Below, one piece after another: positions 7,992 to 18,525 of a stretch of DNA of 64,000 nucleotides. The stretch comes from Phycisphaerae bacterium (lineage in GTDB: Bacteria > Planctomycetota > Phycisphaerae > UBA1845 > CAIVHJ01). Under the pieces are notes generated by a model, which was given only the letters and a program-made list of their open reading frames with translations, was not told the origin of the DNA and made no database searches. Each line of letters starts with the position of its first letter. Position 1 is the stretch's first letter. The stretch covers positions 1-64,000 of the forward strand of contig JAJVHX010000026.1 of the NCBI GenBank assembly GCA_022072405.1, given 5' to 3'. Position numbers and translations under genes: made by a program.

Positions 7992-10571
7992 TCAGGGTGA
8001 GGCCAATTTCTGTATGGGTCCGATAGTATGCTGTCGGGCCTGCGGCAGAAAAACGAGTGTCCCGACGGGAAAATCGATGTCACTGAGCACCTGGCCCTCA
8101 GTAATGGTGACCGGCAGGGCTTCGATGGTCGACGGGTGGCCGCCGCACAATTCCCCCAGATCACAGATCAGATCATCCAGATCACGGTCCGTCCCCGCAT
8201 AAATTCGATAGACACCCGCCGGCAGATTCTGGATCGAGTAGGTGAAATTCTCCAGGCTGGAGGTCTCATCCTGGGCGATAGAGATGCGTGATTCAGAGTC
8301 GATGGCCACCACGAAGATGGTATCTCCCACAGCGTTCGCCTCGCCGACCCGCATATTGACGCTGATCGTCGCCGTCGGCTGATCCACAGCCAGCACGCGT
8401 ACCGTACCAACGTACACCCCATCCTCCAGCCCCTCGCGGTCGATCTGCACCGTTATGGCGGAGATGGTGGAACTGCCGGATGATCCCTGTGATGTGGCGG
8501 TCAACCACCCGCTGCCGATCGATTCGTCCGTAACCACATCGGAAATATCCAGTACGCCGGCGCCGGTGTTAATGACCTGCACGGTCAGCGTGTCCAGATT
8601 ATTACTGAAATCAAGAGTCTGGGAACTGAGGCTCAAACGTGGTGTATCCAGAACTTGCACATCAGCCAGCAGGGCGGCTTCACGCACCGCCAGAGCCGCA
8701 TTAATGACCCCGTCGCCGAACTGGTCATCGCGGCCGGCGTCTCCGGCATCAAACGCCGTGGCGGAAAGCACTTCACGAATCTGATCGACGGTCAGATTGG
8801 GATTGATCGATTTCATCAGGGCAACCGTACCGCTGACATGGGGTGTGGCCATGCTGGTGCCATGCTGCAGACTGAGCGTTGGTTCCAGCCCGTTGGCCGT
8901 TTCCGCCACTCCCAGACTGAGTACTCCGTCGGCGACTCCATCACCGGTCACATCCTGCGACAGATTGCCTCCTGGAGCCGAAATATTGATCGTCGCTCCA
9001 AAATTGGAATAGGGCGCCAGGTTGAATTGCGGATCGCAGGCTGATATGGAAATTGATTCCGGAAACGCACCGGGATAGGAGGGTTGTCCTGAAGCTTCAT
9101 TGCCCGCCGCAGCCACCACCACGACGCCCGCCGCCACCGCTTCCGCGATGGCTTCCTGCATGATCGTGCTGGGCGTGCCGCCGGCCGGTCCGGCGATGCT
9201 CAGGTTGATCACATCCGCGACATCGTCTGGCAACTGGCCGCTGACATTGGCTAATCCAGCGGCGAAGCGGATCGCCTCGCCAATGTCAAAGCTGGTGCCG
9301 CCGCCCACGCCTAACGCGCGTGCCGGCAGAATGCGACAATTCCAGGTGACCCCCGCCACGCCGGATCCGTTATTCGTGACCGCACCGATCGTTCCGGAGA
9401 CATGCGTGCCATGAAACGAGCTTTGGCCCGGACCACCCGACAGGTCGCCGTCATCGTGCGGATCGTCATCGATCCCACCGCCGTCGCGTGAAATATTCGG
9501 ATCGGAAATGAAATCAAATCCCGGATCGAGTCGATCAGTAATTTCAGGATGTTCCGCGATAATGCCGGTATCCACTACGCCCACCACGACATCCTCCGAG
9601 CCGGTGGTCAGGTCCCAGGCATCGGGCAGATTGATCAGATCATAATGCCACTGCAGGCCATAAAACTCATCGTCGGGTACCGCAGCGATGTGATACATAT
9701 AATTGGGTTCCGCCCAGCGCACTTCACGACGCTGGCGGAATTGACGCAGCGCCCGCTGGGTATCGACCTTCCGGGCGATCTCGCTCCGGGCCTGTCGAGC
9801 GGTCGCTTGTGCCAGCAGCAGATGACCGGCGGGTGATTCTGTAACCAAGGTCCAGCCCATTTCCGTAAGCAGTTGCTGACGCTGTTCTGCACTGAACTGT
9901 TGATCGAATTTGACCACCATTTCGGCCGGTCGATAATCCGCGATGGCAGGTGCTGCGATGGGTGCAGTCTGATGCTTGACGCGCGCTCCTGTCCCAGCCG
10001 CCGAGAATTCCAGCCCCATCACATAGTCGCCGCCATTGGCCAACGCTACCACGGTCACCGCAAAAGTATCGCGGACCGTCGTCTGGCCGGATTCCGGATT
10101 TTTTTCGGTCTTTTCATCGTTATCGAAACATTCGCTGTACTGATCGCTGACTCCGCCCAGCGTGCAATTACTCTCCTGAAAATCGGTGATGGCAAACGCC
10201 AAATTGTTATTCAGATCGAAATCGAAATTCAGAATGATGGTTACTTCCAGCGGTTGATCGCTGACAAAGGTGAAGCTGTCGGCGGCGTCGTTGTCGGCCA
10301 GCACGTTTCCGAACAGCTCATAACGCGACCCATCGGTGACACTGATTGGAGTCGCCTGGGCATCGGGAGTGTCGTTCGGTTCCTCTTCCAGCACTTCGGT
10401 GCGGGTCACTTCCGGCAGTACGGTCAGTCGACCGGTAATGCGGGCACTGCCGCCGGGCGAAGTATTATCGTTATTGTCGTTACTCCCACCATTGCCTCCG
10501 CCACCGCCTCCGCTGCAACCGCAGATCACCAGGCTAATTAACAGCGTCCAACTGTATCGCCAATTCCGCAT
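7992..10571 (-). CDS. S8 (subtilisin-like) peptidase lipoprotein, paralog of the neighbouring gene
   Basis: VGVVDTGII, FHGTHVSGTIG, GTSMATPHVSG; lipobox-like VICGC; alignable to the 5352-7886 protein. Confidence 0.93.
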   Translation of the reverse strand: MRNWRYSWTLLISLVICGCSGGGGGGNGGSNDNNDNTSPGGSARITGRLTVLPEVTRTEVLEEEPNDTPDAQATPISVTDGSRYELFGNVLADNDAADSFTFVSDQPLEVTIILNFDFDLNNNLAFAITDFQESNCTLGGVSDQYSECFDNDEKTEKNPESGQTTVRDTFAVTVVALANGGDYVMGLEFSAAGTGARVKHQTAPIAAPAIADYRPAEMVVKFDQQFSAEQRQQLLTEMGWTLVTESPAGHLLLAQATARQARSEIARKVDTQRALRQFRQRREVRWAEPNYMYHIAAVPDDEFYGLQWHYDLINLPDAWDLTTGSEDVVVGVVDTGIIAEHPEITDRLDPGFDFISDPNISRDGGGIDDDPHDDGDLSGGPGQSSFHGTHVSGTIGAVTNNGSGVAGVTWNCRILPARALGVGGGTSFDIGEAIRFAAGLANVSGQLPDDVADVINLSIAGPAGGTPSTIMQEAIAEAVAAGVVVVAAAGNEASGQPSYPGAFPESISISACDPQFNLAPYSNFGATINISAPGGNLSQDVTGDGVADGVLSLGVAETANGLEPTLSLQHGTSMATPHVSGTVALMKSINPNLTVDQIREVLSATAFDAGDAGRDDQFGDGVINAALAVREAALLADVQVLDTPRLSLSSQTLDFSNNLDTLTVQVINTGAGVLDISDVVTDESIGSGWLTATSQGSSGSSTISAITVQIDREGLEDGVYVGTVRVLAVDQPTATISVNMRVGEANAVGDTIFVVAIDSESRISIAQDETSSLENFTYSIQNLPAGVYRIYAGTDRDLDDLICDLGELCGGHPSTIEALPVTITEGQVLSDIDFPVGTLVFLPQARQHTIGPIQKLASP

Positions 10572-10792
10572 GTCTCAACCCTCAAGCCAGAATATTCTCG
10601 TCACAGTTCGTATATTTATTAGCAAACTCTTGATCAGCCTTTCCGCCGGAAACTGATCCAGCCGCTATTGCACCATACCAGATTCTTTTGCAATTTTCAG
10701 CGTTGACCTGCCAGCGCAGTTGATAATAATCCTTGAGTACAGGGTTAATGAATTATTGCCCGATCATGTCGCCATCCTTTAGGAGCCCAACC

Positions 10793-11227
10793 ATGCCGAT
10801 TGTCCAGGAAATACTCAAAACTAAAGGCCAGGAGGTCAAAGCCTGCGCGGACGACACCACCGTCCTGGAAGCAGCTAAGGTGATGGCCCAGAATCGCATC
10901 GGCGCAGTGGTGGTCACCAGCGGGCCCAAGGTGGTGGGCATCTTTACTGAACGGGATGTGCTTAACCGGATCGTGGCATTGGGGCGTGAACCGGCCAATA
11001 CCCTGGTGCGGGAGGTGATGACCTCGCCGGTGGCTTGCTGTCAGTTGAACACCAAGTTGACGGAATGCAAAGCGGTAATGTCCAGCCGCAAACTCCGCCA
11101 CCTGCCCGTGGTTGAGGATGGCGAATTACGCGGCATGATCTCCATGGGCGATATCACCAGCCGCGAAGTGACCGACCAGGCCACCACCATCGAATATCTC
11201 AGCGAATATCTCTACGGCCGAACGTGA
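10793..11227 (+). CDS. CBS-domain protein
   Basis: Two CBS motifs (RIGAVVVTSGPKVVGIFTERDVLNRI; LRHLPVVEDGELRGMISMGDITSR); start at ATG 10793 preferred. Confidence 0.9.
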   Translation: MPIVQEILKTKGQEVKACADDTTVLEAAKVMAQNRIGAVVVTSGPKVVGIFTERDVLNRIVALGREPANTLVREVMTSPVACCQLNTKLTECKAVMSSRKLRHLPVVEDGELRGMISMGDITSREVTDQATTIEYLSEYLYGRT

Positions 11228-11336
11228 ATGTGGTCGGCTCCATTTTTTTCTGGTAGACATATTCCTGCATATTGTTTGTGAGGGTACTTACATGCAACAT
11301 CACGGATTATTCTGGCAAGACAGACCGGGATTGAAG

Positions 11337-11951
11337 ATGTATGGTCAGAAATTAGTGGTTCGGTTGTCACAACTGATTCTCGCGGTTGTACTGATGTTCG
11401 GGAATTCGAGCTGCGGAGTCGTTGTCGAGCATGAAGTAGAAGTGTATCTTCCGCTCGAAGGAGATGTGATCTACGCTCCGCAGGTGCAGATCGAAGGCGA
11501 GACACGGGATTATCCGGCCGGGGTCGAGCGCGTCGTATACCTGCTCAACGGCGGGCCGGAAACTGTGGCTGCCCACCCGCCGATCACCGAGGCGAGCAAC
11601 TATGGTTTTTCTTTCACAGTCACTGGTCTTCAACCGGGATTGAATGAAATCATTGTCCGGGCTTATGACCCGGGAGGCGGAAGTTTCGGCGATACCGTGA
11701 AGGTGCGTTATATCGACGCTGAAGTGATTCTAGATTATACCCTGGGCGAGGGCGAATACCTGGCCGGCGAACACATTTCGCTCGCGCGCATCGAAGGTGG
11801 ACATGTGGCCAATCCGGATGAATGCACTTCCCGCCATCTGCACGCCGACGCGAGTGAATCGATCACGATCGATGGAAACGGGCCTTACGTCGATCAGAAT
11901 CCCGGCGCCTGTGGCTTTGGCGCCGTGGTCTATCTCGCGGGTGCGGAGTGA
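11337..11951 (+). CDS. hypothetical lipoprotein with Ig-like fold
   Basis: Signal with lipobox-like GNSSC, then V-Y-L-P-L-E-G-D beta-rich sequence. Confidence 0.5.
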   Translation: MYGQKLVVRLSQLILAVVLMFGNSSCGVVVEHEVEVYLPLEGDVIYAPQVQIEGETRDYPAGVERVVYLLNGGPETVAAHPPITEASNYGFSFTVTGLQPGLNEIIVRAYDPGGGSFGDTVKVRYIDAEVILDYTLGEGEYLAGEHISLARIEGGHVANPDECTSRHLHADASESITIDGNGPYVDQNPGACGFGAVVYLAGAE

Positions 11952-12123
11952 ATGAGATTTTTTCTGGAATAGATCGAGAATATTAAAGTGCTGAAATTAT
12001 TTACCAAGCTGCGACCGTAAGGGGGCAATTCTGACCATTTTTCAGACAATATTCAAACGAAACCAGTTTCGATATTCGGGCGGCCCGAGTTTTCAATTAT
12101 TCAAAAACTAATGGGGGCCACTT

Positions 12124-13221
12124 TTAAAAATCATCCGGGCTGCGTGGGGGATTGTCTTCGTCGGGCTGAGTAGCAGGTGGTTCTGCTGGTGGTGGGGCGG
12201 ATGGTTCGGCAGGCTGGGTATCGGGCGCCGCCGGCTGGGTCGTCGCCGATCGTTTTTCCACAAATGCTTCACGACGTTCGACTGTCGTATTTAATTCCTG
12301 GTCGATGTCCATTCGACCCAGAGCGGTTTCGCAGGTGTAGCGGACCTGCAGATTGGACTGCGCATGTTCCAGAAAACCCAATTCAGTATCCCACAACAGT
12401 TCGCCGCTGAAACTGCTGCTGGACAGTTGTAGAGCGTCCATCGGCAGCAATCCGCCAAATCCGTTGTTGCCGCCAGCCGGTGCGGGCAGTTGGCTGATCA
12501 CGCCATTAATCTCGATTGTTGCCAGTCCGCTTTTTTTCTTGAAGGCTTTCATCTGGTAGGTGCTGTCGAGCTGCAGTCCGCCGACGCCCAGCGGCATCTG
12601 GATCGTCGCCATTTTCTGCCACTTGCTGATTTTTTTTGCAGGACGCGGCGCGCTGGAGGTGGCGAAGAAAGGCATTTGTTCCAGCATGGAGGTGGAAAAA
12701 AATCCGCCCAGCAGTTGGCCCATCAGATCATTACCGCCCGCAGCCACCGGTTGCATGTCCAGTACCTTGCCCGTCACGTCGCAGCGGAACCCGACCGGCT
12801 GGTTCACCAGCGGCCCGAAGAGGCTGGCCAGCGGCGAGCGACTGCCCTCCGGTTCGCGCGAGTCATAATCGAGTAGTTCGGCGATGCCCGGAATGGCCCC
12901 GCTCGATTTCAACTGAATGTATTCCAAAGTCCATTCCAAAGACGCGGTCGATTCATCGACCTTCACCACCGCCAGCTTCTGGCCCGACTCGAACTCGAGG
13001 GTGATCGGATTCGATCCGATTATTTCGACTGCTTCGCCGCCGGGCCGGTGTGTCATCAGGCTGTGCACCCGATAGCGCACCACCTGCCCCTCGCGAAATT
13101 TAGGCCACAAATCAATCTGACCCGACTTGAGCGGCGGCTTGTCAACTCCATTGTTCGATTGCTGCCCCGCTGCCGACGCCGCACTCACCAGCAAAATGGC
13201 CAAAAGGATTCTGTTCCGCAT
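12124..13221 (-). CDS. secreted hypothetical protein (DUF6263-like)
   Basis: Signal peptide MRNRILLAILLVSAASAAGQ and C-terminal Pro/Gln-rich tail; family call tentative. Confidence 0.6.
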   Translation of the reverse strand: MRNRILLAILLVSAASAAGQQSNNGVDKPPLKSGQIDLWPKFREGQVVRYRVHSLMTHRPGGEAVEIIGSNPITLEFESGQKLAVVKVDESTASLEWTLEYIQLKSSGAIPGIAELLDYDSREPEGSRSPLASLFGPLVNQPVGFRCDVTGKVLDMQPVAAGGNDLMGQLLGGFFSTSMLEQMPFFATSSAPRPAKKISKWQKMATIQMPLGVGGLQLDSTYQMKAFKKKSGLATIEINGVISQLPAPAGGNNGFGGLLPMDALQLSSSSFSGELLWDTELGFLEHAQSNLQVRYTCETALGRMDIDQELNTTVERREAFVEKRSATTQPAAPDTQPAEPSAPPPAEPPATQPDEDNPPRSPDDF

Positions 13222-13399
13222 GGTTTCCCTCCAATGCTCAGCACCGAACGGTGATCCTCTATAGATTATACGCGAACAGACCATCGATCGGGGATTAATT
13301 ACTGAACTCGCCGGCGGGAGGTCGTGAAATATCAAGCGCTTGCAGTATAATCCAGCCCGTGGTTGAACATTCACCGTCTATGTGAAAAGGATCTCAGGT

Positions 13400-15493
13400 A
13401 TGAAGCGAAGCGGATGGATCATGATATTGGCAGCGGTGGGATTCGGGCTGTTGGTCTCGGCGAGTTGGGCGGATGAAGGGATGTGGCTGCTCAATCACCT
13501 CCCCACCAAACAACTTGAAAAAAATTATCAGTTCACGCCCGATCCCGCCTGGGTCGAGCATGTGCAGAAATCCTGTCTGCGGATCAGCAGCGGCGGGAGC
13601 GGCTCGTTCGTGTCGCCGAATGGTCTGGTGATGACCAACCATCATGTCGCGGCTGAAGCCCTCGCCGCACTCTCGACGGCCGAACGCGACCTGCTCAAGA
13701 ATGGATTTTACGCCGCCACGCGCGAGCAGGAATTGAAGTGTCCCGGGCTGTCAGTGATGCAACTGATCTCCATCGAGGATGTCACCGACCAGGTCAATAC
13801 TGGGGTCAAGGCGGAAATGTCACCAGCCGAACAACAGGAAGCCCAGAACGCCGCGATCACACGACTGACGGCGGCCGCCAAGGAGAAGACCGGCCTGACC
13901 CCGGAGATGGTCAAGTTATATCATGGTGCGAAATTCCATCTCTATCTTTATCAGGGGTATGACGATGTCCGGCTGGTGATGGCTCCTGAAAAACAGATCG
14001 CCTTTTTCGGCGGCGATCTCGATAACTTCAACTATCCGCGCTACAACCTGGATATCAGCTTCCTGCGGGTCTATCAGAACGGCCAGCCGTTAAACTCGGA
14101 GAATTATTTCAAGTGGAGCGCGAATGGTGCGGCTGATGGGGAGCTGATATTCATGGCCGGTCATCCCTTTCGGACCCGCCGGCTCTATTCCATGTCGCAC
14201 CTCGAATTCATGCGCGACGTCGATCTGCCGCTGGTCCTCGATATGTACAATCAGCTGGAAGTGGAACTGGGGCAGTTTATCCAGCGCGGTGCTGATGAAG
14301 CCCGCATCGGCGAAGAGCCGCTGTTCGGCATCCAGAACGGTCGTAAAGCCTTTGGCGGAATTCTGCAGGGACTGTTGAGTGAACGCATCATGCAGACCAA
14401 GCTGGAAGCGGAAAACAAGCTCCGCAAAATGGTTGCTTCACATGCCGAAGCGCTGAAATTAACTGATTCACTGAGTGGCTGGAAGGATCTGGATCAGGCG
14501 CTGATCGATGTACGTTCCTACTACGACGCTTATTACCTGCTGGAGAATTGGCGGTCGCGCTGGGGCGAGCTGTACAGCCGGGCCAAGCTGCTGGCCCGTA
14601 TTACGCAACAACGGACGCTGCCCGATGATCAGCGGCTGGCTGAATTTCAGGAAGCGGTGATCAAGAGTCAGATCGATCGAATGCTATCCGATGAGCCGGT
14701 CCATCCGGAACGGGAAGAGATCATGCTGGCGGATGCCCTGACCCGCCTGGCGCGGCGGCTGGGCGGAACCCATCCGGTGGTGGTGGCGGCGCTGGGGGGT
14801 CGTTCGCCGACGGAGCAGGCGGCTCGGGTGATTCACGGTACGAAGCTGCAGGATCGGGCGGTGCTGCAGCAGTTGCTCGATGGTGGCCAATCATCCGTGC
14901 TGGCCAGTGATGATCCGCTGGTACGCCTGGCAGCGGTGCTGGAGCCGCTTGGCAGGCAACTGCTCGATCGCTATGAAAAAGAATATCTCAGCGTCGAGAC
15001 CTCCGCCTATGCCAAGATCGCCAAAATGCGATTTAAAATGCTGGGCGAAAACAACTATCCGGACGCCACCTACACGCTGCGGCTGAGCTACGGCACCGTG
15101 CAGGGGTATGAGGAAAATGGCCGGAAACTGGCTTATACCACTACCATCGGCGAAACCTACTCCCACGCCGAACGCCATCAACAGCGCTGGCCCTTCATCC
15201 TGCCGGAAAGCTGGATGCAGCATAAGAGCGATCTGGATCCAGCGGTGCCTTTCAATTTCGTCTCCACCTGCGACATCATCGGCGGTAACAGCGGCAGCCC
15301 GGTCTTCAATCGGACCGGAGAGATTGTCGGCGTGGTCTTCGACGGTAACATCCAGTCGCTGATCTGGGACGTGCAGTTCGATCAGCAGCAGGGGCGTTCG
15401 GTCAGTGTGCACAGTGCCGCGATTATCGAAGCCCTGCGCAAGGTCTACAACGCCCAGCCGCTGGTTGAGGAACTGATCGGCAAGAGTAAATAA
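13400..15493 (+). CDS. S46 family peptidase (dipeptidyl-peptidase 7/11-like)
   Basis: SGSFVSPNGLVMTNHHVA (His) and CDIIGGNSGSPVFNRTGEIVGVVFDGN (Ser) motifs. Confidence 0.92.
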   Translation: MKRSGWIMILAAVGFGLLVSASWADEGMWLLNHLPTKQLEKNYQFTPDPAWVEHVQKSCLRISSGGSGSFVSPNGLVMTNHHVAAEALAALSTAERDLLKNGFYAATREQELKCPGLSVMQLISIEDVTDQVNTGVKAEMSPAEQQEAQNAAITRLTAAAKEKTGLTPEMVKLYHGAKFHLYLYQGYDDVRLVMAPEKQIAFFGGDLDNFNYPRYNLDISFLRVYQNGQPLNSENYFKWSANGAADGELIFMAGHPFRTRRLYSMSHLEFMRDVDLPLVLDMYNQLEVELGQFIQRGADEARIGEEPLFGIQNGRKAFGGILQGLLSERIMQTKLEAENKLRKMVASHAEALKLTDSLSGWKDLDQALIDVRSYYDAYYLLENWRSRWGELYSRAKLLARITQQRTLPDDQRLAEFQEAVIKSQIDRMLSDEPVHPEREEIMLADALTRLARRLGGTHPVVVAALGGRSPTEQAARVIHGTKLQDRAVLQQLLDGGQSSVLASDDPLVRLAAVLEPLGRQLLDRYEKEYLSVETSAYAKIAKMRFKMLGENNYPDATYTLRLSYGTVQGYEENGRKLAYTTTIGETYSHAERHQQRWPFILPESWMQHKSDLDPAVPFNFVSTCDIIGGNSGSPVFNRTGEIVGVVFDGNIQSLIWDVQFDQQQGRSVSVHSAAIIEALRKVYNAQPLVEELIGKSK

Positions 15494-15524
15494 ATTTGAG
15501 CTGGTTTCAAAATCACCAAATGAG

Positions 15525-15556
15525 GCTTCGCGCGGGTTAAAGCCCGCGGTTCATTG
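15525..15556. repeat. dispersed palindromic repeat (cgcgcgggttaaagcccgcggttcattgaatt)
   Basis: Similar in inverted orientation to 42279-42310. Confidence 0.6.
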
Positions 15557-15612
15557 AATTTTGAATCCACTTCTAGGCAACAGGGAATAGGAAGCGTGCT
15601 GACAGGAAATCA

Positions 15613-16641
15613 TCACTCGATCAGCATGGCATCGCCATAGCTGAAGAAGCGGTAGCGCTGGGCGATGGCGTGCTGATAGGCGCGGCGCAACAGTGGGGTT
15701 CCACCAAACGCATAGATCATCGCCAACAGCGTGCTGCGCGGCAGATGAAAATTGGTAATCAAGGCATCGGTCATTTGAAATTCACAGGGCGGATAAATCA
15801 GCAGTCGGGTCCAGCCGTGCAAGTTTCCACTTCGGGCTGCTGACTCGAGCGTCCGCACCGTGGTCGTGCCCACCGCCACAATGCGCCTCCGCTCCCGCCG
15901 GGCGGTCTCGATTTTTTGCCATACCTCCGCCTCGATCTCGTATTGTTCCGCGTGCATGACATGGTTGGCGAGATCATCCACCTCCACCGGCTGAAAGGTG
16001 CCCAGACCGACGTGGAGTGTTACGGTCGCCAGCTCAATGCCCATTTGCTGTAATTGCTGCAGCAGAATTTCATCAAAATGCAGCCCAGCCGTCGGCGCCG
16101 CCACCGCACCGGCCACCTGGGCGTAAACTGTCTGATAGCGTTGCCGATCATCGCCCGCTTCGCCCGTCGCCCGCTTGATATAGGGCGGCAGTGGTGGTTG
16201 ACCGACTACCGCCAGCACCTGTTCCGCCGGTTCGTGCGGCTCGATCTGCAATGTGTGGTGACCGCGTTCGGCACGGGACTGCAGAATGGCCCGCCAGCGA
16301 CTCCCCGGATGTTCAAATTCCAGAACCTCTCCCAGCGGCAATCGGCCGGCACCACGCAGCAATACCTGCCAGTGTCCCGCCTCCGTGTTCGCCAGCCACA
16401 AACCTTCAATCAATCCGCCAGTCGTCCGTCGCAACATGAAACGCGCGGGCACCACCTGCGTATTGTTCACCACCAGCAGATCACCCGGCTGCAGCAGTTG
16501 CGGCAGATCGGTGAACTGCTGATCCCGCAACGATCCATCGGCCCGCCGCACCACCAGCAGGCGACTGGCGGTGCGCTCCGCCGCCGGCTGCTGGGCGATC
16601 AGTTCGTCGGGTAAATGGTAATCCAGCTCACTCAGTCGCAT
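15613..16641 (-). CDS. queA: tRNA preQ1(34) S-adenosylmethionine ribosyltransferase-isomerase
   Basis: MRLSELDYHLPDELIAQQPA...; AGLHFDEILLQQL; TNFHLPRSTLLAMIYAFGG. Confidence 0.95.
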   Translation of the reverse strand: MRLSELDYHLPDELIAQQPAAERTASRLLVVRRADGSLRDQQFTDLPQLLQPGDLLVVNNTQVVPARFMLRRTTGGLIEGLWLANTEAGHWQVLLRGAGRLPLGEVLEFEHPGSRWRAILQSRAERGHHTLQIEPHEPAEQVLAVVGQPPLPPYIKRATGEAGDDRQRYQTVYAQVAGAVAAPTAGLHFDEILLQQLQQMGIELATVTLHVGLGTFQPVEVDDLANHVMHAEQYEIEAEVWQKIETARRERRRIVAVGTTTVRTLESAARSGNLHGWTRLLIYPPCEFQMTDALITNFHLPRSTLLAMIYAFGGTPLLRRAYQHAIAQRYRFFSYGDAMLIE

Positions 16642-16841
16642 AGGCAGCATGGTAGAGTGCGGACGACAACTTTCCAAGTGATTTATCGGTCCTGCCGACG
16701 GCGGGAGAGTGCATTGGTATGCAGGATAACGTGGATATCTGCAGGTCAACCGGCTAACATTTATAGAGGAGCGGGATCCGCCACATCACTTCATTCGACA
16801 TGATGATTATCGTCGGCGGAATCCGGGAGAGGGGAGAAGCC

Positions 16842-17330
16842 ATGTTCAAAGTGCTGGTCATTGACCACAATGTGACCCGTGCCAATTTAATTGCCCGGGC
16901 CCTGAAGGAAACCAAGTTCGGATTGCGCATCAACTACGCCCTCAGCGCCACCCAGACGCTGATGTATTTCGCCAATCTGACCAAAGAGAACGGCTTCTGG
17001 CCGCAACTGGTCGTTATGAGCGCTCAGTTGTGCGACAGCAAGGGACTGGACCTGCTCAAAACCCTGGTGGAGACGCTGCAGCACCTGGGTACACCGGTCA
17101 TCGTCACTTGCGAAAGACCGGAACAGCGCGAAGAGATCGATTATTATAAAGCCGGTGCGGTGGCCTTTGTCGGTTTGCGCGGCGACGTGCCGGCATTCAT
17201 TCAGGAACTCAGTTCGACGGTGCGCTTCGTTGCCATGATGACCGGTCTCGCCCCGCGCCAACCGCAATTCATCCCCGCCACCCACTACGCTGAACCCTCC
17301 ATCAGTGAAGTATTGCAGGTGTATATATAA
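16842..17330 (+). CDS. response-regulator receiver-like protein lacking the phospho-acceptor Asp
   Basis: MFKVLVIDHNVTRANLIARAL..., beta3 reads LVVMSAQLCDSKGLDLL where LxLLDxxxPxxxGxxLL is expected. Confidence 0.65.
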   Translation: MFKVLVIDHNVTRANLIARALKETKFGLRINYALSATQTLMYFANLTKENGFWPQLVVMSAQLCDSKGLDLLKTLVETLQHLGTPVIVTCERPEQREEIDYYKAGAVAFVGLRGDVPAFIQELSSTVRFVAMMTGLAPRQPQFIPATHYAEPSISEVLQVYI

Positions 17331-17475
17331 GCAGGGGATTGGGGTTAGCGACGAGGGGAGTGAGAATCGTCCTGCAGTGTGAATCACGTCTTGACAGCAA
17401 GTCTGTTTAACAGGTTAATTACCACAGCCTCGGAGCAGTTATTTCTGCCGAACTGCACAATGAGCGACAATCATT

Positions 17476-18501
17476 TTGAGAGGAGCGACTATGTGGGCCA
17501 TGGTGCTGAGCGTGCTGTTGAGTGCCGGCGTGGGACCAGCCTCTGAAAATCGCGAAGTGGTGGTTTATTGTGCACTGGATAGGCCCTTCGCCGAACCGAT
17601 CCTGCAGGACTTTGAGAAGCAGACCGGCATCAAGGTGAAACCGCTCTACGATGCCGAAAGCACCAAGACTGTTGGCCTGGTCAATAAGATTCGGGCGGAG
17701 CAGGATCGCCCGCAATGCGACTTTTTCTGGAATAACGAGATCGTCAATACGCTGCGGCTGCAGAAAGAGGGTCTCCTGCAACCGGTAAAACTGTCTGCTG
17801 CGGATCAGTATCCGGAGCAGTTTCGTGATCCGCAAGGCCATTGGTATGGTTTCGCCGCACGGGCCCGCGTGATTATTATCAACACGGACCTGGTGAAGCC
17901 GGATCAGGAACCGAAGTCATTGTTTGATCTAACCCAGCCGCAGTGGAAAGGCCAGATCGCCATAGCCAAACCGCTGTTCGGCACCACGGCTTCGCACATC
18001 GCCAGTCTCTACGCCACCCTCGGTGCGGAAAAAACGCAGCAGTGGCTCGCCGATCTGCAGGCCAACGAGATTCACATTCTCTCCGGTAACAAACAGTGTG
18101 CGGAGTCGGTCGGCTCCGGGCAGTTACGCGCTGCCATGACCGACACCGATGATGCCATGATCGAACTCCGCGCCGGCAAACCAGTCAAGATCATTTATCC
18201 CGATAGCCAGCCCGATCAGATGGGTACGCTTTTTCTGCCCAATACCCTGATGATGATCAAAAATGCCCCCCATGCCAAAGAAGCCGAGCAGTTGATGAAT
18301 TACCTGCTCACGCTGGAAGTGGAGACGCGTTTGGCGGAGGGTGAATCAGCCCAGATTCCGCTGCACAAAAACTTCAAAGGCCAGGTGCAGGTCATGACCC
18401 CGCAGCAGATCAAAGCGCTGCCGGTCGATTTCGCCGCCGCGGCCCAGCAGTTTGAAACTGCCGCCGAATATCTGCAGAAAAATTTCATCAAACAATTGTA
18501 A
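17476..18501 (+). CDS. iron(III)-type ABC transporter substrate-binding protein
   Basis: REVVVYCALDRPFAEPILQDFEKQTGIKVKPLYDAESTKTVGLVNKI..., typical extracellular solute-binding family 1 (Fe3+). Confidence 0.88.
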   Translation: MRGATMWAMVLSVLLSAGVGPASENREVVVYCALDRPFAEPILQDFEKQTGIKVKPLYDAESTKTVGLVNKIRAEQDRPQCDFFWNNEIVNTLRLQKEGLLQPVKLSAADQYPEQFRDPQGHWYGFAARARVIIINTDLVKPDQEPKSLFDLTQPQWKGQIAIAKPLFGTTASHIASLYATLGAEKTQQWLADLQANEIHILSGNKQCAESVGSGQLRAAMTDTDDAMIELRAGKPVKIIYPDSQPDQMGTLFLPNTLMMIKNAPHAKEAEQLMNYLLTLEVETRLAEGESAQIPLHKNFKGQVQVMTPQQIKALPVDFAAAAQQFETAAEYLQKNFIKQL

Positions 18502-18525
18502 TTACTTTGGTGATCAATAATGCGG

